Assembly: GCF_029543125.1 (NCBI RefSeq)
Contig: NZ_JARQWW010000001.1
Span: 496,001-560,000 of the forward strand
From: Caulobacter segnis
GTDB taxonomy: Bacteria > Pseudomonadota > Alphaproteobacteria > Caulobacterales > Caulobacteraceae
Direction of reading: 5' to 3'
DNA length: 64,000 nucleotides
Below are positions 33,864 to 42,910 of the stretch, piece after piece (position 1 is the first letter of the stretch; each line of letters begins with the position of its first letter). The position numbers were made by a program, and so were the translations under genes. Below the pieces are notes generated by a model. That model was not told the DNA's origin. It saw only the letters and a program-made list of their open reading frames with translations, and ran no database searches.

Positions 33864-36800
33864 TTAGAACGCCACCGTGATGGCGCCGAACAGATAGCGG
33901 CCCATGGCGTCGTAGAACTGCGGGTAGGTGTTGCCGTTGCCGCCGTCCTCGATGGCCGCCGTGGTGGTCAGCGGCGGGTCCTTGTCGAAGAGGTTGTTGA
34001 CGCCCAGGCGCAGATCGACGCCCTCGCGCAGCGTGTAGGCCGCCGACAGGTCGAAGTAGCTGCGTGCGCCGAGCTTCTCATTGAGCTGCGAGAAGCTGCC
34101 GGCCAGGGCCGGCTGGCTGCTGGTCTGGGAGATCTTCACCTCCGAGATATAGCGCCAGGTGGCGTTCAGCTGGACGTTCCAGGGCGAGTTCCAGCTGGCC
34201 AGCAGCTTGTGACGCCATTCGGGGCGCGGACGGCCGCACAGGCCGGCGTAGAGACCCGAGCACTCATAGACGTCCGCTTCCGGCGAGTTCGGCAGCGGCT
34301 TGGTCTCGTACTTGTCGAGCCAGGTGCCCACGAGGTTGAAGTTGACGGCGCCCATGCTGTCGAGGCCGAAGTTGGCCAGGTTCAGGCGGTAGTCCACCGA
34401 AAGGTCGACGCCCGAGGTCTTCAGCGAGCCGGTGTTGATGTTGAACCGCTTGAAGTAGCCCTCGTCGGTCAGCCACAGGCTGCCGCCCGGACCGCGCTGG
34501 ATCAGGCTGCAGAAGTAGGGATCGCCGCTGGCCAGGCAGTTGTTCATGGCCAGGCCAGGGTTCACCGAGCCGATCATGTCGGCCACCTTGATGCTGAAGT
34601 AGTCCACCGAAACGGTCAGGCCCGGCACGAAGCTCGGCTGAGCGACGACGCCCAGCGAGTAGGTGTCGGCCTTTTCCGGGTCGAGGTCCGGATTGCCGCC
34701 GATCAGCGAGTTGAACTGCCCGGCCGGGTTGTCGATGACATTGCCGTACTGGGTGGCGCTGACCCCGGTGCGGGCGCACTGGGCCGCCGTGGCGAACGGC
34801 GTTGCGCCGGCGCACGGATCGTAGAGGCCGTTGGCCAGTTCGGTCAGCTCCGCCTCGAACAGGCTTTGCGACGAGAACAGCTCGACGACATTAGGAGCCC
34901 GCACGGCGCGCTGGTAGGAGCCGCGCAGACGCAGCTCACGCACCGGCGACCAGTTCAGGCCCGCCTTGAAAGCGTCGGTCTTGAAGCCGGTGTTGTAGTC
35001 CGAGTAGCGATAGGCGCCCTCCACCGACAGCAGGTGGATGCCGGTGCGGCCCTCCACGAGCGGGGCGTTGATTTCGCCGAAGAGCTCCTTGGCCGAGGTC
35101 GTGCCGTTGACCGGGTACTCAGGGCTGACCGCGTTCTGGTAGGCCTCGTCCGGCACCAGATCGAGGGTGTTCTTGCGGTATTCGGCGCCGAAGGCGATGC
35201 CCACGCCGTTCTGCGCGAACGGGCTCGTGACGCCGTACTTGCCAAGGTCCCCGCTGATCGAGAAGACGATGTCGGTCAGGGCGGTGTCGCCGGTGATGCC
35301 CTTGGACTCGGCGATGTAGTCGATGGCCGCGGCGCTGGCGTTGGCGCCGAAGTAGTTCAGCGGCGAGCACTTGGCGTCATTGTTGCCGGTATTGGCGTCG
35401 GCGTTGATGGCGCAGACCGCCTGGCCGAAGGTGGCCGAGCCCGCGCGGCGGTCGGTGACCACGTTCAGGGCGTTGGCCACGCGCTGCTGGTTGGCGTCGC
35501 CGGTGAAGCGCGACCGGTAGCTGACATTGGCGTAGGAGGCGAAGACGTCGTAGCTGAACGCCTCGTTCAACTGGCCGCGCAGACCGCCCACGAAGCGGAA
35601 GGTGGTGTGGCGGATGTCGTCCTGACGCGTGCCGCCCTCGACGTTGCGCCGTTGCAGAACGATGCCGTTGGCGATGCTTTGCGGACCCAGATAGGCGCCG
35701 GAGGCGTCATAGTTGCTGCCCGTGGAGCGTCCGCCGGCGGTGCACAGGAAATTGGCCTGCTGGGCGCTGAGCAGCGGGTTGTCGCAGTTGATGCCGCCGG
35801 CGCTGCCGAAGATCCCGCCGGCCACCGTGCCCGGAGCGATCTGGGCGGTGGAGCGGTCGTCCATGAAGCCCACCTCGAAGTAGGGCTCGATCATGTCGTT
35901 GATCTTGTAGTGGCCGATGGCGCCGAGCGTGTAACGCTGGTCGGGGCGCTGATAGTAGTTGTAGGGCGCGAAGTTGAAGGTCTGGGTGCCGGCGACGAAG
36001 GTCCCGTTGGAGCTGCGGAACGCGGTGGGCACGCCGCTGAGAACCGCGGTGTTGGAGAAGTTGGCCGGGTTGTTGTAGCCCGAGCCCGAGCACGAATACT
36101 GGCTGCCGTTGGGACCGGTCGTGCCGAGCGCGCAGGCGCTGTAGTCGAAATCCTTCTGCAAGATCGCGTCGACCTTGCGGTAGGTGGCGTAGGCGGTGAT
36201 GTTGCCGTCGCCGTCAGCGCTGTTGACGCCGGCGATGATCGAATAGTCCTGGGTGAAGCCGTTCCAGACGTTCTTGTCCGGCTTCAGATACTCGCCCGGC
36301 AGGCGCGCGTTGTTTTGATCAAGAAGGTCGCGCAGACCGCCGCGGTCGTTGTTGTGCTGGAAGGTCGAGAAGGCCGCCCCAAGCTTGATGCCCTCGAAGT
36401 TGTCGAGGAGCTGGAAGTTGACCACGCCGGCGATGGCGTCCGAACCGTAGACGGCCGAAGCGCCGCCGGTCAGGACCTCGACGTTCTTGATCAGCGCGGC
36501 GGGCACCTGGTTGAGGTCCGACGGGGTCGACTTGGGCGAGCCGTATGGCAGGCGCCGGCCGTTGACCAGAACGAGCGTGCGCGAGGGTGTCAGGCCGCGA
36601 AGGTCGACCTGCGCCGTGCCGGTGGCCTCGTTGGAGGCCGCCGAGCCTTGAGCGGCGAACACCTGCGGCAGGGCGTTGACCAGATCCTCGGTGCGGGTCG
36701 CGCCGCGCGCGGCGAACTCCTCGCCGCCGATCTGGACGATGGGGCTGACGCTCTCGACATTGGCCGAGCGGATGCGCGTGCCGGTGATGATGATTTCTTC

Positions 36801-36914
36801 GACGACAGCGTCATCCTGGGCGAAGGCTTGATCAGCGACCGCCATTCCCCCGAACAGGCTGGTCGCCAACAGCGCGCCTCTCAAGGTCGCGTACGGTCTT
36901 TTGGTAGAAGCCAT
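33864..36914 (-). CDS. TonB-dependent receptor of the peptidase locus
   Basis: 1016 residues. A signal peptide ends near AFAQD, followed by a TonB-box-like VVEEIIITGTR and the plug (RTEDLVNALPQVFAAQG, RTLVLVNGRRLPYGS, VEVLTGGASAVYGSDAIAG). The large barrel ends in FGAITVAF. There is no STN domain, so it imports without FecR signalling. The start has GGGGGATAAA upstream. Surrounded by exported peptidases and esterases, it probably brings a peptide-like or conjugated compound across the outer membrane. Confidence 0.94.
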   Translation of the reverse strand: MASTKRPYATLRGALLATSLFGGMAVADQAFAQDDAVVEEIIITGTRIRSANVESVSPIVQIGGEEFAARGATRTEDLVNALPQVFAAQGSAASNEATGTAQVDLRGLTPSRTLVLVNGRRLPYGSPKSTPSDLNQVPAALIKNVEVLTGGASAVYGSDAIAGVVNFQLLDNFEGIKLGAAFSTFQHNNDRGGLRDLLDQNNARLPGEYLKPDKNVWNGFTQDYSIIAGVNSADGDGNITAYATYRKVDAILQKDFDYSACALGTTGPNGSQYSCSGSGYNNPANFSNTAVLSGVPTAFRSSNGTFVAGTQTFNFAPYNYYQRPDQRYTLGAIGHYKINDMIEPYFEVGFMDDRSTAQIAPGTVAGGIFGSAGGINCDNPLLSAQQANFLCTAGGRSTGSNYDASGAYLGPQSIANGIVLQRRNVEGGTRQDDIRHTTFRFVGGLRGQLNEAFSYDVFASYANVSYRSRFTGDANQQRVANALNVVTDRRAGSATFGQAVCAINADANTGNNDAKCSPLNYFGANASAAAIDYIAESKGITGDTALTDIVFSISGDLGKYGVTSPFAQNGVGIAFGAEYRKNTLDLVPDEAYQNAVSPEYPVNGTTSAKELFGEINAPLVEGRTGIHLLSVEGAYRYSDYNTGFKTDAFKAGLNWSPVRELRLRGSYQRAVRAPNVVELFSSQSLFEAELTELANGLYDPCAGATPFATAAQCARTGVSATQYGNVIDNPAGQFNSLIGGNPDLDPEKADTYSLGVVAQPSFVPGLTVSVDYFSIKVADMIGSVNPGLAMNNCLASGDPYFCSLIQRGPGGSLWLTDEGYFKRFNINTGSLKTSGVDLSVDYRLNLANFGLDSMGAVNFNLVGTWLDKYETKPLPNSPEADVYECSGLYAGLCGRPRPEWRHKLLASWNSPWNVQLNATWRYISEVKISQTSSQPALAGSFSQLNEKLGARSYFDLSAAYTLREGVDLRLGVNNLFDKDPPLTTTAAIEDGGNGNTYPQFYDAMGRYLFGAITVAF

Positions 36915-36980
36915 TTTATCCCCCTATGGATTTGGCTGAGCCGGGCATCCGGCAAGGCTGGAGCAAGGTTCGGGCGTGGA

Positions 36981-37001
36981 CCGCTTCGGGTGTCGAAGCG
37001 G
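36981..37001 (-). other. Stem-loop between esterase and TonB receptor genes
   Basis: CCGCTTCG-GGTGT-CGAAGCGG is a perfect 8-bp stem with a 5-nt loop in the 132-nt gap. With the hairpin at 33783-33817 it brackets the receptor gene, which fits differential mRNA stability inside the operon. No U-tract. Confidence 0.55.
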
Positions 37002-37046
37002 CCTGGCCTTAAGCTTGGGTGGAACGTGTCGCCGGCGGTGGGTCGG

Positions 37047-38774
37047 TCAGTACCGCCAGCTGGTCAGATCGGCCCCCTTGGGCGCGGTCTGCTCGATGCG
37101 TTTCAGGATCTTGGGCAGGTAGAAGGTGTTGTAGCGCAGGCGTGAGATGGCGATCGGGTTGGCCTTGTCGCCGTTCCAGCAGTGCTCGTCGCGATCGCCG
37201 TAGGTCACCTCGCCGCCGTAGGGCGGATCGGTCTTCTTGAGGAAGTCCTCCATCAGATAGACGGCGTTGTTCAGGTAGAAGTTGTCCATGTCGCCGACAT
37301 AGATGTTGACCTTGCCCTGCAGCTTGGGTCCGAGCGTCTTCCAGTCACGCTCCATGATGTGGCGCAGGTCATAGTTTTCACGCCAGTAGGCGGCGACCTT
37401 GGGGTCGATGACGCCGGTGCGCTTGTCCCAGATGCGTTGCGGGTAGCCGTCGTCGCCCATGGGCGAGAACACGGCCTCCCAGATGTCCCACTGGCCGCCG
37501 GACCGGGTCTTGTCGCCCATCACCAGCTCCCAGCGGTTCTCCATCTCCATCGTGTAAGGAACGTGGCCCAGATAGTTGCGCTTGCCGGGACGGGCGATGC
37601 GCGTGAAGGGCCCTTCACGCCAGTAGGCGTTCTTGTCCTCGTAGATGTTGGTGACCATCAACTGCCTAAAATCGATCGGATCCGGGCAGGCGGCGTAGGC
37701 GCCGTTATAGTCGTCGGGATACTTGACCTGGACGCCCAGGGCCTCCCAGCCGCCGGTGGATCCGCCGTAGAGGAACCGCGCCCAGCCGGCGCCCAGGCCC
37801 CGATACTTCTTCTCCAGGGCGGGGATGAACTCGTGGGTGATGGCGTCGCCGTAAGGGCCGATATTGGCCGAGTTCACCGCATAGCTATCGTCATAGTACG
37901 GGTTGGAGTGGTCGATCTCCACGATCAGCATGCGCGGGAACTTGTCCGACACCCACTGCTGATAAAAGGCGTAGGCCTCCTCCTGCTCGGTCTTGTTGTA
38001 GCAAGGCAGGTTGAAGCGCTCCGAATAGACGCACTTCAGGTTCGGATCGGGCGGCGTGGTGCGAAAGCCGCCGAAGTCGTCGGGGAAGTGGCCGTGGAAG
38101 ATGGCCAGCGGATACTTGGCCTCCGGATGCTTGTCGAAATCCTTGGGCACCAGGACGTGGCCGCGGATGAAGGTGTCGCGGCCCCAGAACTTCGACAGCT
38201 TCTCGCTGCGGATCTTGAAGTGGCGGACGAACTCGGTGTCCTTGGGCTCCTCGATGGCCGGATTGACCCGGTCCAGAACCACCTCGATCTCGCCGCCCTT
38301 CGCAGGATCGAAGTCGATCTGCTTGGGCGTGGAGACCAGGTTGCCGGGCTCCTTGCGCCAGTTCTGGCCCGCGCCCCGGGCGGCCGGCAGCTTCACCGTC
38401 TTGCCGTTCTCAAGGGTGTAGGTGTCGTACTTGTGCAGGACCGCCTGCACGAAGTAGCGGCCGGCCGGAACCTGCGACAGGTCCTCAGCCGGGAAGCCGA
38501 GCACCCCTTGCCCCACACGCGTCGACTGGCCGGACTTGAGGCCGTCCACGTTCACACCGAACATCTGGGCGCCGAAATAGTCAGGCCTTGTCTGATCCTT
38601 GGGCTCGGTCTTGCCGTCCGGGGTCAGGATGACCATCACCCGGCCGTCATAGGCGCCTTGCGGCGTTCCCTTGGGAATTGTCACCTTGAAGCTCTCGGCC
38701 GACGCCGGCTGAGCCGCCAGCGCCAGGGCGGCGAGCGCGCCGCCAACCGCCAGAGTCTTGATCCGTCGCATCAT
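37047..38774 (-). CDS. Exported esterase-like alpha/beta-hydrolase (copy A)
   Basis: 575 residues. A signal peptide ends at QPASAES. An N-terminal beta domain leads to an esterase-D-like hydrolase domain: YPLAIFHGHFPDDFGG, then the nucleophile elbow FLYGGSTGGWEALG (Ser in GGSTGG), and a candidate catalytic His in DEHCWNG near the C-terminus. The exact substrate family is not recognised. Residues from FPAEDLSQ to YAACPD are almost identical to copy B at 43818-45545, while the ends differ. Second gene of the minus operon, 22 nt after the M24 gene. Confidence 0.82.
   Translation of the reverse strand: MMRRIKTLAVGGALAALALAAQPASAESFKVTIPKGTPQGAYDGRVMVILTPDGKTEPKDQTRPDYFGAQMFGVNVDGLKSGQSTRVGQGVLGFPAEDLSQVPAGRYFVQAVLHKYDTYTLENGKTVKLPAARGAGQNWRKEPGNLVSTPKQIDFDPAKGGEIEVVLDRVNPAIEEPKDTEFVRHFKIRSEKLSKFWGRDTFIRGHVLVPKDFDKHPEAKYPLAIFHGHFPDDFGGFRTTPPDPNLKCVYSERFNLPCYNKTEQEEAYAFYQQWVSDKFPRMLIVEIDHSNPYYDDSYAVNSANIGPYGDAITHEFIPALEKKYRGLGAGWARFLYGGSTGGWEALGVQVKYPDDYNGAYAACPDPIDFRQLMVTNIYEDKNAYWREGPFTRIARPGKRNYLGHVPYTMEMENRWELVMGDKTRSGGQWDIWEAVFSPMGDDGYPQRIWDKRTGVIDPKVAAYWRENYDLRHIMERDWKTLGPKLQGKVNIYVGDMDNFYLNNAVYLMEDFLKKTDPPYGGEVTYGDRDEHCWNGDKANPIAISRLRYNTFYLPKILKRIEQTAPKGADLTSWRY
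37684..38495 (-). repeat. Inverted near-identical 812-bp core shared by the two esterase genes (copy 1)
   Basis: The minus strand here matches 44097-44908 on the plus strand with only scattered single-base differences and no length change, while sequence outside falls to ordinary paralogue similarity. Sharp borders in both genes indicate gene conversion or recent recombination. Confidence 0.88.
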
Positions 38775-38796
38775 ATTTCCCCCTTGAACCCGCGCC

Positions 38797-40200
38797 CTAG
38801 TGGGCGCCCGGCCCGATCAGCGTGATCTTCGTCTGGCGTCCGTCCAGGAAGCGGACGCTCTGGCCGTCGAAGAAGGCGTTCTCCTCGGTGCGGAACTGCA
38901 CCTCCTCGCCGCCCCACTCTGGCACCTTGGCGTAGGCGGCCAGTTCGATGGACCAGGCGGTGTCGCCGCGCACGATCCACTCGCCCTTGTCGTCGCCGTT
39001 CTGGTTGTCCCACATGCCGATGGAGGCCCCGGCGGCATGGCCGTGGTAGCCGAGCGGATGGGTGTAGATGGAGGGCTTAAGCCCCTGGGCGATCGACTTG
39101 TCGCGCGCCGCCTTGAGGATCTGGTTGCCGCTCAAGCCCACCTTGTAGGAGGACAAAAGCGCGTCCTGCACCTTGTTGGCCTGGGCCAGACCGGCCCGCA
39201 GGCCGGCCGGCGCATCGGTCTCACCATCCTTGAGCACATAGGCCAGATGCTGAGTGTCGGTGTTGAGGCGCAGATAGGTGATGCCGAAGTCGGTCCACAA
39301 CATGTCGCCCTTCTGGATGACGGTGTCGCCTTCCAGCATGTCCTTGTGGCCCTGACGGATCACGGCGATGGAAGGCTGGAACCAGGCGATCAGGCCAAGA
39401 CGCGCCAGACGTTCGCGATAGAACCAGACCACATCGGCGGTCGTGGTCACGCCGGGCTTGATCACCTGGCTGGAGAAGGCCTCGGCGATGATCGAATGGG
39501 CCAGGCGCAGGATGCCCGGATAGATCGCCATCTCGGCGGGCGTGCGGGTCTCCAGCCACCCTACGGATAAGGCTTCGCCGGAGACGATGCGGTCCTTGAA
39601 CTTCGGATCGAGCGCCTTGGTCATCTCCCCGTACTGGCTGAGGGTCATGCCGTCGCCGAACGCAGTCAGGGCCGATGTGTTGATGGCGATCTTCTGCGGA
39701 TTGCGGGCCGCGACGATGTCGGCGAACGCCTTCCACTGATCAGGCTGCTGTTCCGGAACCCAGGCGGCCTTGAAAAGGCCGCCCAGCCCATAGCGGCTGA
39801 CGGTCAGACGCTCGATGGGCTTGCCCTCGCCCGGATCATAGAAGACCAGGATGGTGCGGCGGCGCGCGTGCATGCTCTCGGCGTTGAGCATGGTGGCGAT
39901 GACGGGCTCTTCGAAATACTCGCGGGCCACCAGGACCCACATGTCGATCTTCTGCTCGCGCATGAGGCGCGGCACGACGGTGTCCAGACGCTCGGCCAGG
40001 AGCCGGTTTTGCACCTTGGCCCGCTCGCGCATGGTCAGGATCGGGGGCATGGCCGGCTTGGCCTGCTCCACCTCGCTCATGGGAATGACCGGCGGCTCGG
40101 CTGCGGTCGCCACGCCCGTCGCGGCAAGCGGCGCCAAGGCGGCGGCGACTGCCGCGGCCCAGGCCGCCTTGAGATTTCGGTTCTTGATAACGCCGGACAT
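38797..40200 (-). CDS. Exported M24-family peptidase/creatinase-fold protein
   Basis: 467 residues from the ATG at 40200, preceded by GGGGGGTAAT like other genes of this operon; an in-frame ATG lies at 40212. A signal peptide ends near GVATAAEP. The creatinase N-terminal domain is followed by a pita-bread domain with candidate ligands Asp (MLWTDFGITY), Asp (NTDTQHLAYV), His (GYHGHAAG), Glu (WSIELAAY) and Glu (QFRTEENAF). The ligand spacing is less canonical than in the M24 enzyme at 31106, so the substrate may differ. First gene of the minus operon. Confidence 0.85.
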   Translation of the reverse strand: MSGVIKNRNLKAAWAAAVAAALAPLAATGVATAAEPPVIPMSEVEQAKPAMPPILTMRERAKVQNRLLAERLDTVVPRLMREQKIDMWVLVAREYFEEPVIATMLNAESMHARRRTILVFYDPGEGKPIERLTVSRYGLGGLFKAAWVPEQQPDQWKAFADIVAARNPQKIAINTSALTAFGDGMTLSQYGEMTKALDPKFKDRIVSGEALSVGWLETRTPAEMAIYPGILRLAHSIIAEAFSSQVIKPGVTTTADVVWFYRERLARLGLIAWFQPSIAVIRQGHKDMLEGDTVIQKGDMLWTDFGITYLRLNTDTQHLAYVLKDGETDAPAGLRAGLAQANKVQDALLSSYKVGLSGNQILKAARDKSIAQGLKPSIYTHPLGYHGHAAGASIGMWDNQNGDDKGEWIVRGDTAWSIELAAYAKVPEWGGEEVQFRTEENAFFDGQSVRFLDGRQTKITLIGPGAH

Positions 40201-40229
40201 ATTACCCCCCATGACGATGAACAGATCGT

Positions 40230-40247
40230 CAATTTGCGTGAGAATGG
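40230..40247. promoter_or_regulatory. Candidate MarR operator, left copy
   Basis: CAATTTGCGTGAGAATGG lies 30 nt upstream of the M24 start. It closely matches CAATTGCGTGATAATGG at 41026-41042, on the other side of the marR gene. Both contain CAATT-N7/8-AATGG, an imperfect inverted repeat, and both follow an ACA(A)GATCG sequence. Confidence 0.55.
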
Positions 40248-40500
40248 GCGCATCTTGAAAATCATGTCAAGCGAACGTCACACTTTGGAGGCGCATCTTG
40301 CCCGGCGCCCGATCAGCGTTCACAAGGCGGGTCTCGGCCGCCTCTGGCGGGCATCGCCCCGCTCGAGACGCCGCTCAAGATCTCAGCGCGTGGTCGGCAA
40401 GAGCCGATCGAGGTGCGGCCGGTTCGGAGACACGAAAATCCGAGCCCTTTCGACGACCCGCGTTCGCCCGTATAGAGGCGAACGCCAAAAGGACGCTCAC

Positions 40501-40974
40501 TTGAACCCGACCTCCATGTTCGACCCCTCCAGCGCGACGTTTCGCTTGTCGAACTCGCCGTTCTACCTGATCGCCCATGCCGATTTCATGTATCATGACG
40601 CGATGGAGCGAACGCTCCAAAGACATGGAATTACAAGGCCGATCTACCGAATCTTGACCGTTCTTCGCGAGTACCAGCCCAGCAGCGTCACCTTCTTGGC
40701 CGACACCGCTCTCATCAAACGGACAACTGTCAGCCGGATCGTCGACAAGATGACCCAGATGGGCCTGGTGGCCACCGGCCAGGGCGGCGGGGACGGCCGC
40801 GTCACCGAGGTGCGCATGACGCCGCAGGGCAAGGCCCTGCTCGATACGCTCACCCCGATGATCGCCAAGCTGATCGCCCGGGCCACCGAAGGAATCAGCC
40901 ATGCCGAACTGACCCGCCTGGTGGGCACCTTGCAGATCATGAGCGCCAATCTCAGCCGCTCGCCGCTGGAATAG
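40501..40974 (+). CDS. MarR-family transcriptional regulator
   Basis: 157 residues from TTG at 40501, chosen because AAGGA lies 7 nt upstream; the ATG at 40516 lacks an RBS. The winged helix is SSVTFLADTALIKRTTVSRI then VDKMTQMGLVATGQ, with wing GGGDGRVTEVRMTPQG. Dimerisation helices flank it. It is divergent from the M24-led operon and 134 nt ahead of the DUF3830-led operon, so it probably controls both through the shared motif. MarR ligands are usually substrates of the controlled pathway. Confidence 0.88.
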   Translation: MNPTSMFDPSSATFRLSNSPFYLIAHADFMYHDAMERTLQRHGITRPIYRILTVLREYQPSSVTFLADTALIKRTTVSRIVDKMTQMGLVATGQGGGDGRVTEVRMTPQGKALLDTLTPMIAKLIARATEGISHAELTRLVGTLQIMSANLSRSPLE

Positions 40975-41025
40975 GCACGACGCAGTTTCGTCGGAACCGC
41001 TAGACAAGATCGATTTGTTCACCCC

Positions 41026-41042
41026 CAATTGCGTGATAATGG
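41026..41042. promoter_or_regulatory. Candidate MarR operator, right copy
   Basis: CAATTGCGTGATAATGG lies 66 nt before the DUF3830 start and repeats the element at 40230-40247. Immediately upstream, ACAA-GATCGAT-TTGT (41004-41018) is another short inverted repeat. Confidence 0.55.
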
Positions 41043-41108
41043 TCGTAGTTTCACGACTGTGATCGGGGGGCGCATGTCGGTCGAAAGACGCACGCACGGG
41101 TGCGCGCA

Positions 41109-41597
41109 ATGACGCGCTTGAGGCTGAGCGAGCCACGCTCCGGGCTGAATGCGCGCTTCAATCTGCTTGAGGAGCAAGCGCCCGGCGCTTGCGCGGCGCT
41201 CGTCGTCCTGGCCCGCCAGGGTCTTCGGCGTGCAGCCCTGCACGCGATGTGGACGGGCCCCGAAATCTCATGCCCGCTGCCCGGCAAGGATCTGCCCCTT
41301 GGCATCGATCTTGACCGCCTGACGGTCGAGAACCCGGTGCGTCATCCGTCGGCGGGCGATCTTGTTCTCACTCCCTTCACACCAGGGCCGGTCGGTCCCA
41401 CGCGTCCCTTCGCCGAAGGCGGTCTCGACCTTGGCGTCTTTTATGGCGACGACGGCCGCCTGTTCTTCCCGGGCGGCTGGATCGAAGGCTCGCTCTGCGC
41501 CCAGGTTCTGGCCGAGGACTTGTCGGGCCTAGCCGAAGCGGCGCGACGTATTCGCCAGAACGGCGCTTGCGAGCTGATGTTGGACCTCGAGCCATGA
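41109..41597 (+). CDS. DUF3830-family (cyclophilin-like fold) protein
   Basis: 162 residues from the ATG at 41109. The motif ENPVRHPSAGDLVLTPF and the later GVFYGDDGRLFFPGGWIEG fit DUF3830, a small beta-barrel family without a known activity that often sits beside amino-acid catabolic genes. No signal peptide. It overlaps the FAD oxidase by ATGA, which implies close functional coupling. RBS is weak. Confidence 0.7.
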   Translation: MTRLRLSEPRSGLNARFNLLEEQAPGACAALVVLARQGLRRAALHAMWTGPEISCPLPGKDLPLGIDLDRLTVENPVRHPSAGDLVLTPFTPGPVGPTRPFAEGGLDLGVFYGDDGRLFFPGGWIEGSLCAQVLAEDLSGLAEAARRIRQNGACELMLDLEP

Positions 41598-42886
41598 TGC
41601 GCAGGTCGCTCTGGGGCGCGGTCGGCGGCGGACCGGCGCCGCGGCCGACGCTCGACGGCCGCCAGGACGCCGAGATCGCCATCGTGGGCGCGGGCATCGC
41701 GGGCCTCAGCCTGGCTTGCGAGTTGGCGGCGGCGGGCCGGACGGTCTGCGTTGTGGAAGCCCTGACCCCGGGCGCGGGCGCCCTGGGCGCCAGCGCCGGC
41801 ATCATCGCCCCGCAGCTGGTGCGCACCACGCCCGTCAAGGTCCTCGAGAAGCTGGGACCGGAACTCGGGGCCAGCTGGCTTGGCCTGGTCGGCGAGAGCG
41901 GCGGGCATCTGTTCGATCTGATCCGTGCGCTCGAGATCGACTGCGACGCGCGTCCCTACGGCTTCATCGCGCCGGCGCGCGGGGCTAACGCTCCCGAGCG
42001 CCTGCAACAGGTGGTGGAGGAGTGGCGTCCCTTTCGCCAGGACCTCAGCGTCCTGGACGCGGACGCCACGCACGCCATGACCGGATGCGTCGGCTACGGG
42101 GCCGCCGTGCTCGACGCCAGCGGCGGCGGGGTCAATCCGCTCAAGCTGGCCGCGGGTCTGGCCGCCCGGGCGGTGGAGACCGGCGCCGCCCTCTTCCATC
42201 ACAGCCCCGCCACGGCCCTGGAGCGCGTCGGAGCACGCTGGCGCCTGGAGGCCGGCGGCGGCGTGGTGGAGGCCGACAAGATCGTGCTTTGCGCCAACGG
42301 CGGAAACCAGTTCCTTCATCCGAGCCTGGACGCCACCGTGCTGCCCATGCGCGTCCATGAACTGGCCACGGCGCCGGTCTCGCACCGCCTGCGCGCGTCG
42401 GTGCTGCCCGGGGGGCAATCGCTGACCGACCTGGAGCTCGACATCTTCTCCATCCGCTTTGCGGAGGGCGAGCGCCTGGTGACCTTCTATCCGGTCAAGC
42501 AGGAGGCGACGGCCGAGGCGATCGAGCAGGCGGTCAACCGGCGGCTGGCGGGCATGCTCGACGCCTACGAGCCCGTGCGGATCGAGCATCTTTGGGAGGG
42601 GGTGGCGTGGATCAACAGCAGCCTGCTTCCGCGCATCGTGGCGCTCGACGAGGGTCTGCTCGCCGTTCAGGCCTGCAACGGCCGAGGCATCGCCACCAAC
42701 GCCATCGTCGGCCGCGAGATCGCCCGCATGCTGCTGAGCGACGGACGCTATCGCCCGGCGATCGCCATGGAGCGGCCGGGCCGGATCGGGCGTGTGCCCT
42801 TTATGCGCCATGTCCCCGGATTGATGCTGCGCCTGGGCCGAGCGATGAGACAAGCCCGCGGCCGCTTGCTAGGCAAGGACTCCTGA
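41594..42886 (+). CDS. FAD-dependent oxidoreductase, D-amino-acid/amine oxidase (DAO) family
   Basis: 430 residues. The Rossmann motif EIAIVGAGIAGLSLACELAA with VCVVEA (Glu binds ribose) lies at about residues 27-58. The DAO-type GASAGIIAPQL loop follows. The C-terminal FAD region is LLAVQACNGRGIATNAIVGREIA. No signal peptide is seen. DAO enzymes oxidise the C-N bond of D-amino, imino or N-methyl amino acids to an imine, giving H2O2 or passing electrons on. Here it is the likely cytoplasmic step after peptide breakdown. Confidence 0.9.
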   Translation: MMRRSLWGAVGGGPAPRPTLDGRQDAEIAIVGAGIAGLSLACELAAAGRTVCVVEALTPGAGALGASAGIIAPQLVRTTPVKVLEKLGPELGASWLGLVGESGGHLFDLIRALEIDCDARPYGFIAPARGANAPERLQQVVEEWRPFRQDLSVLDADATHAMTGCVGYGAAVLDASGGGVNPLKLAAGLAARAVETGAALFHHSPATALERVGARWRLEAGGGVVEADKIVLCANGGNQFLHPSLDATVLPMRVHELATAPVSHRLRASVLPGGQSLTDLELDIFSIRFAEGERLVTFYPVKQEATAEAIEQAVNRRLAGMLDAYEPVRIEHLWEGVAWINSSLLPRIVALDEGLLAVQACNGRGIATNAIVGREIARMLLSDGRYRPAIAMERPGRIGRVPFMRHVPGLMLRLGRAMRQARGRLLGKDS

Positions 42887-42910
42887 ACGTGTGCGCCAGG
42901 GGAACGCATC

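Noticed and set aside
33822..37145. 1107-codon plus-strand open frame opposite the TonB receptor
   Set aside because: It mirrors the receptor gene, has an artificial composition (Gly, Val, Arg, Asp, His), no RBS and no recognisable domain.
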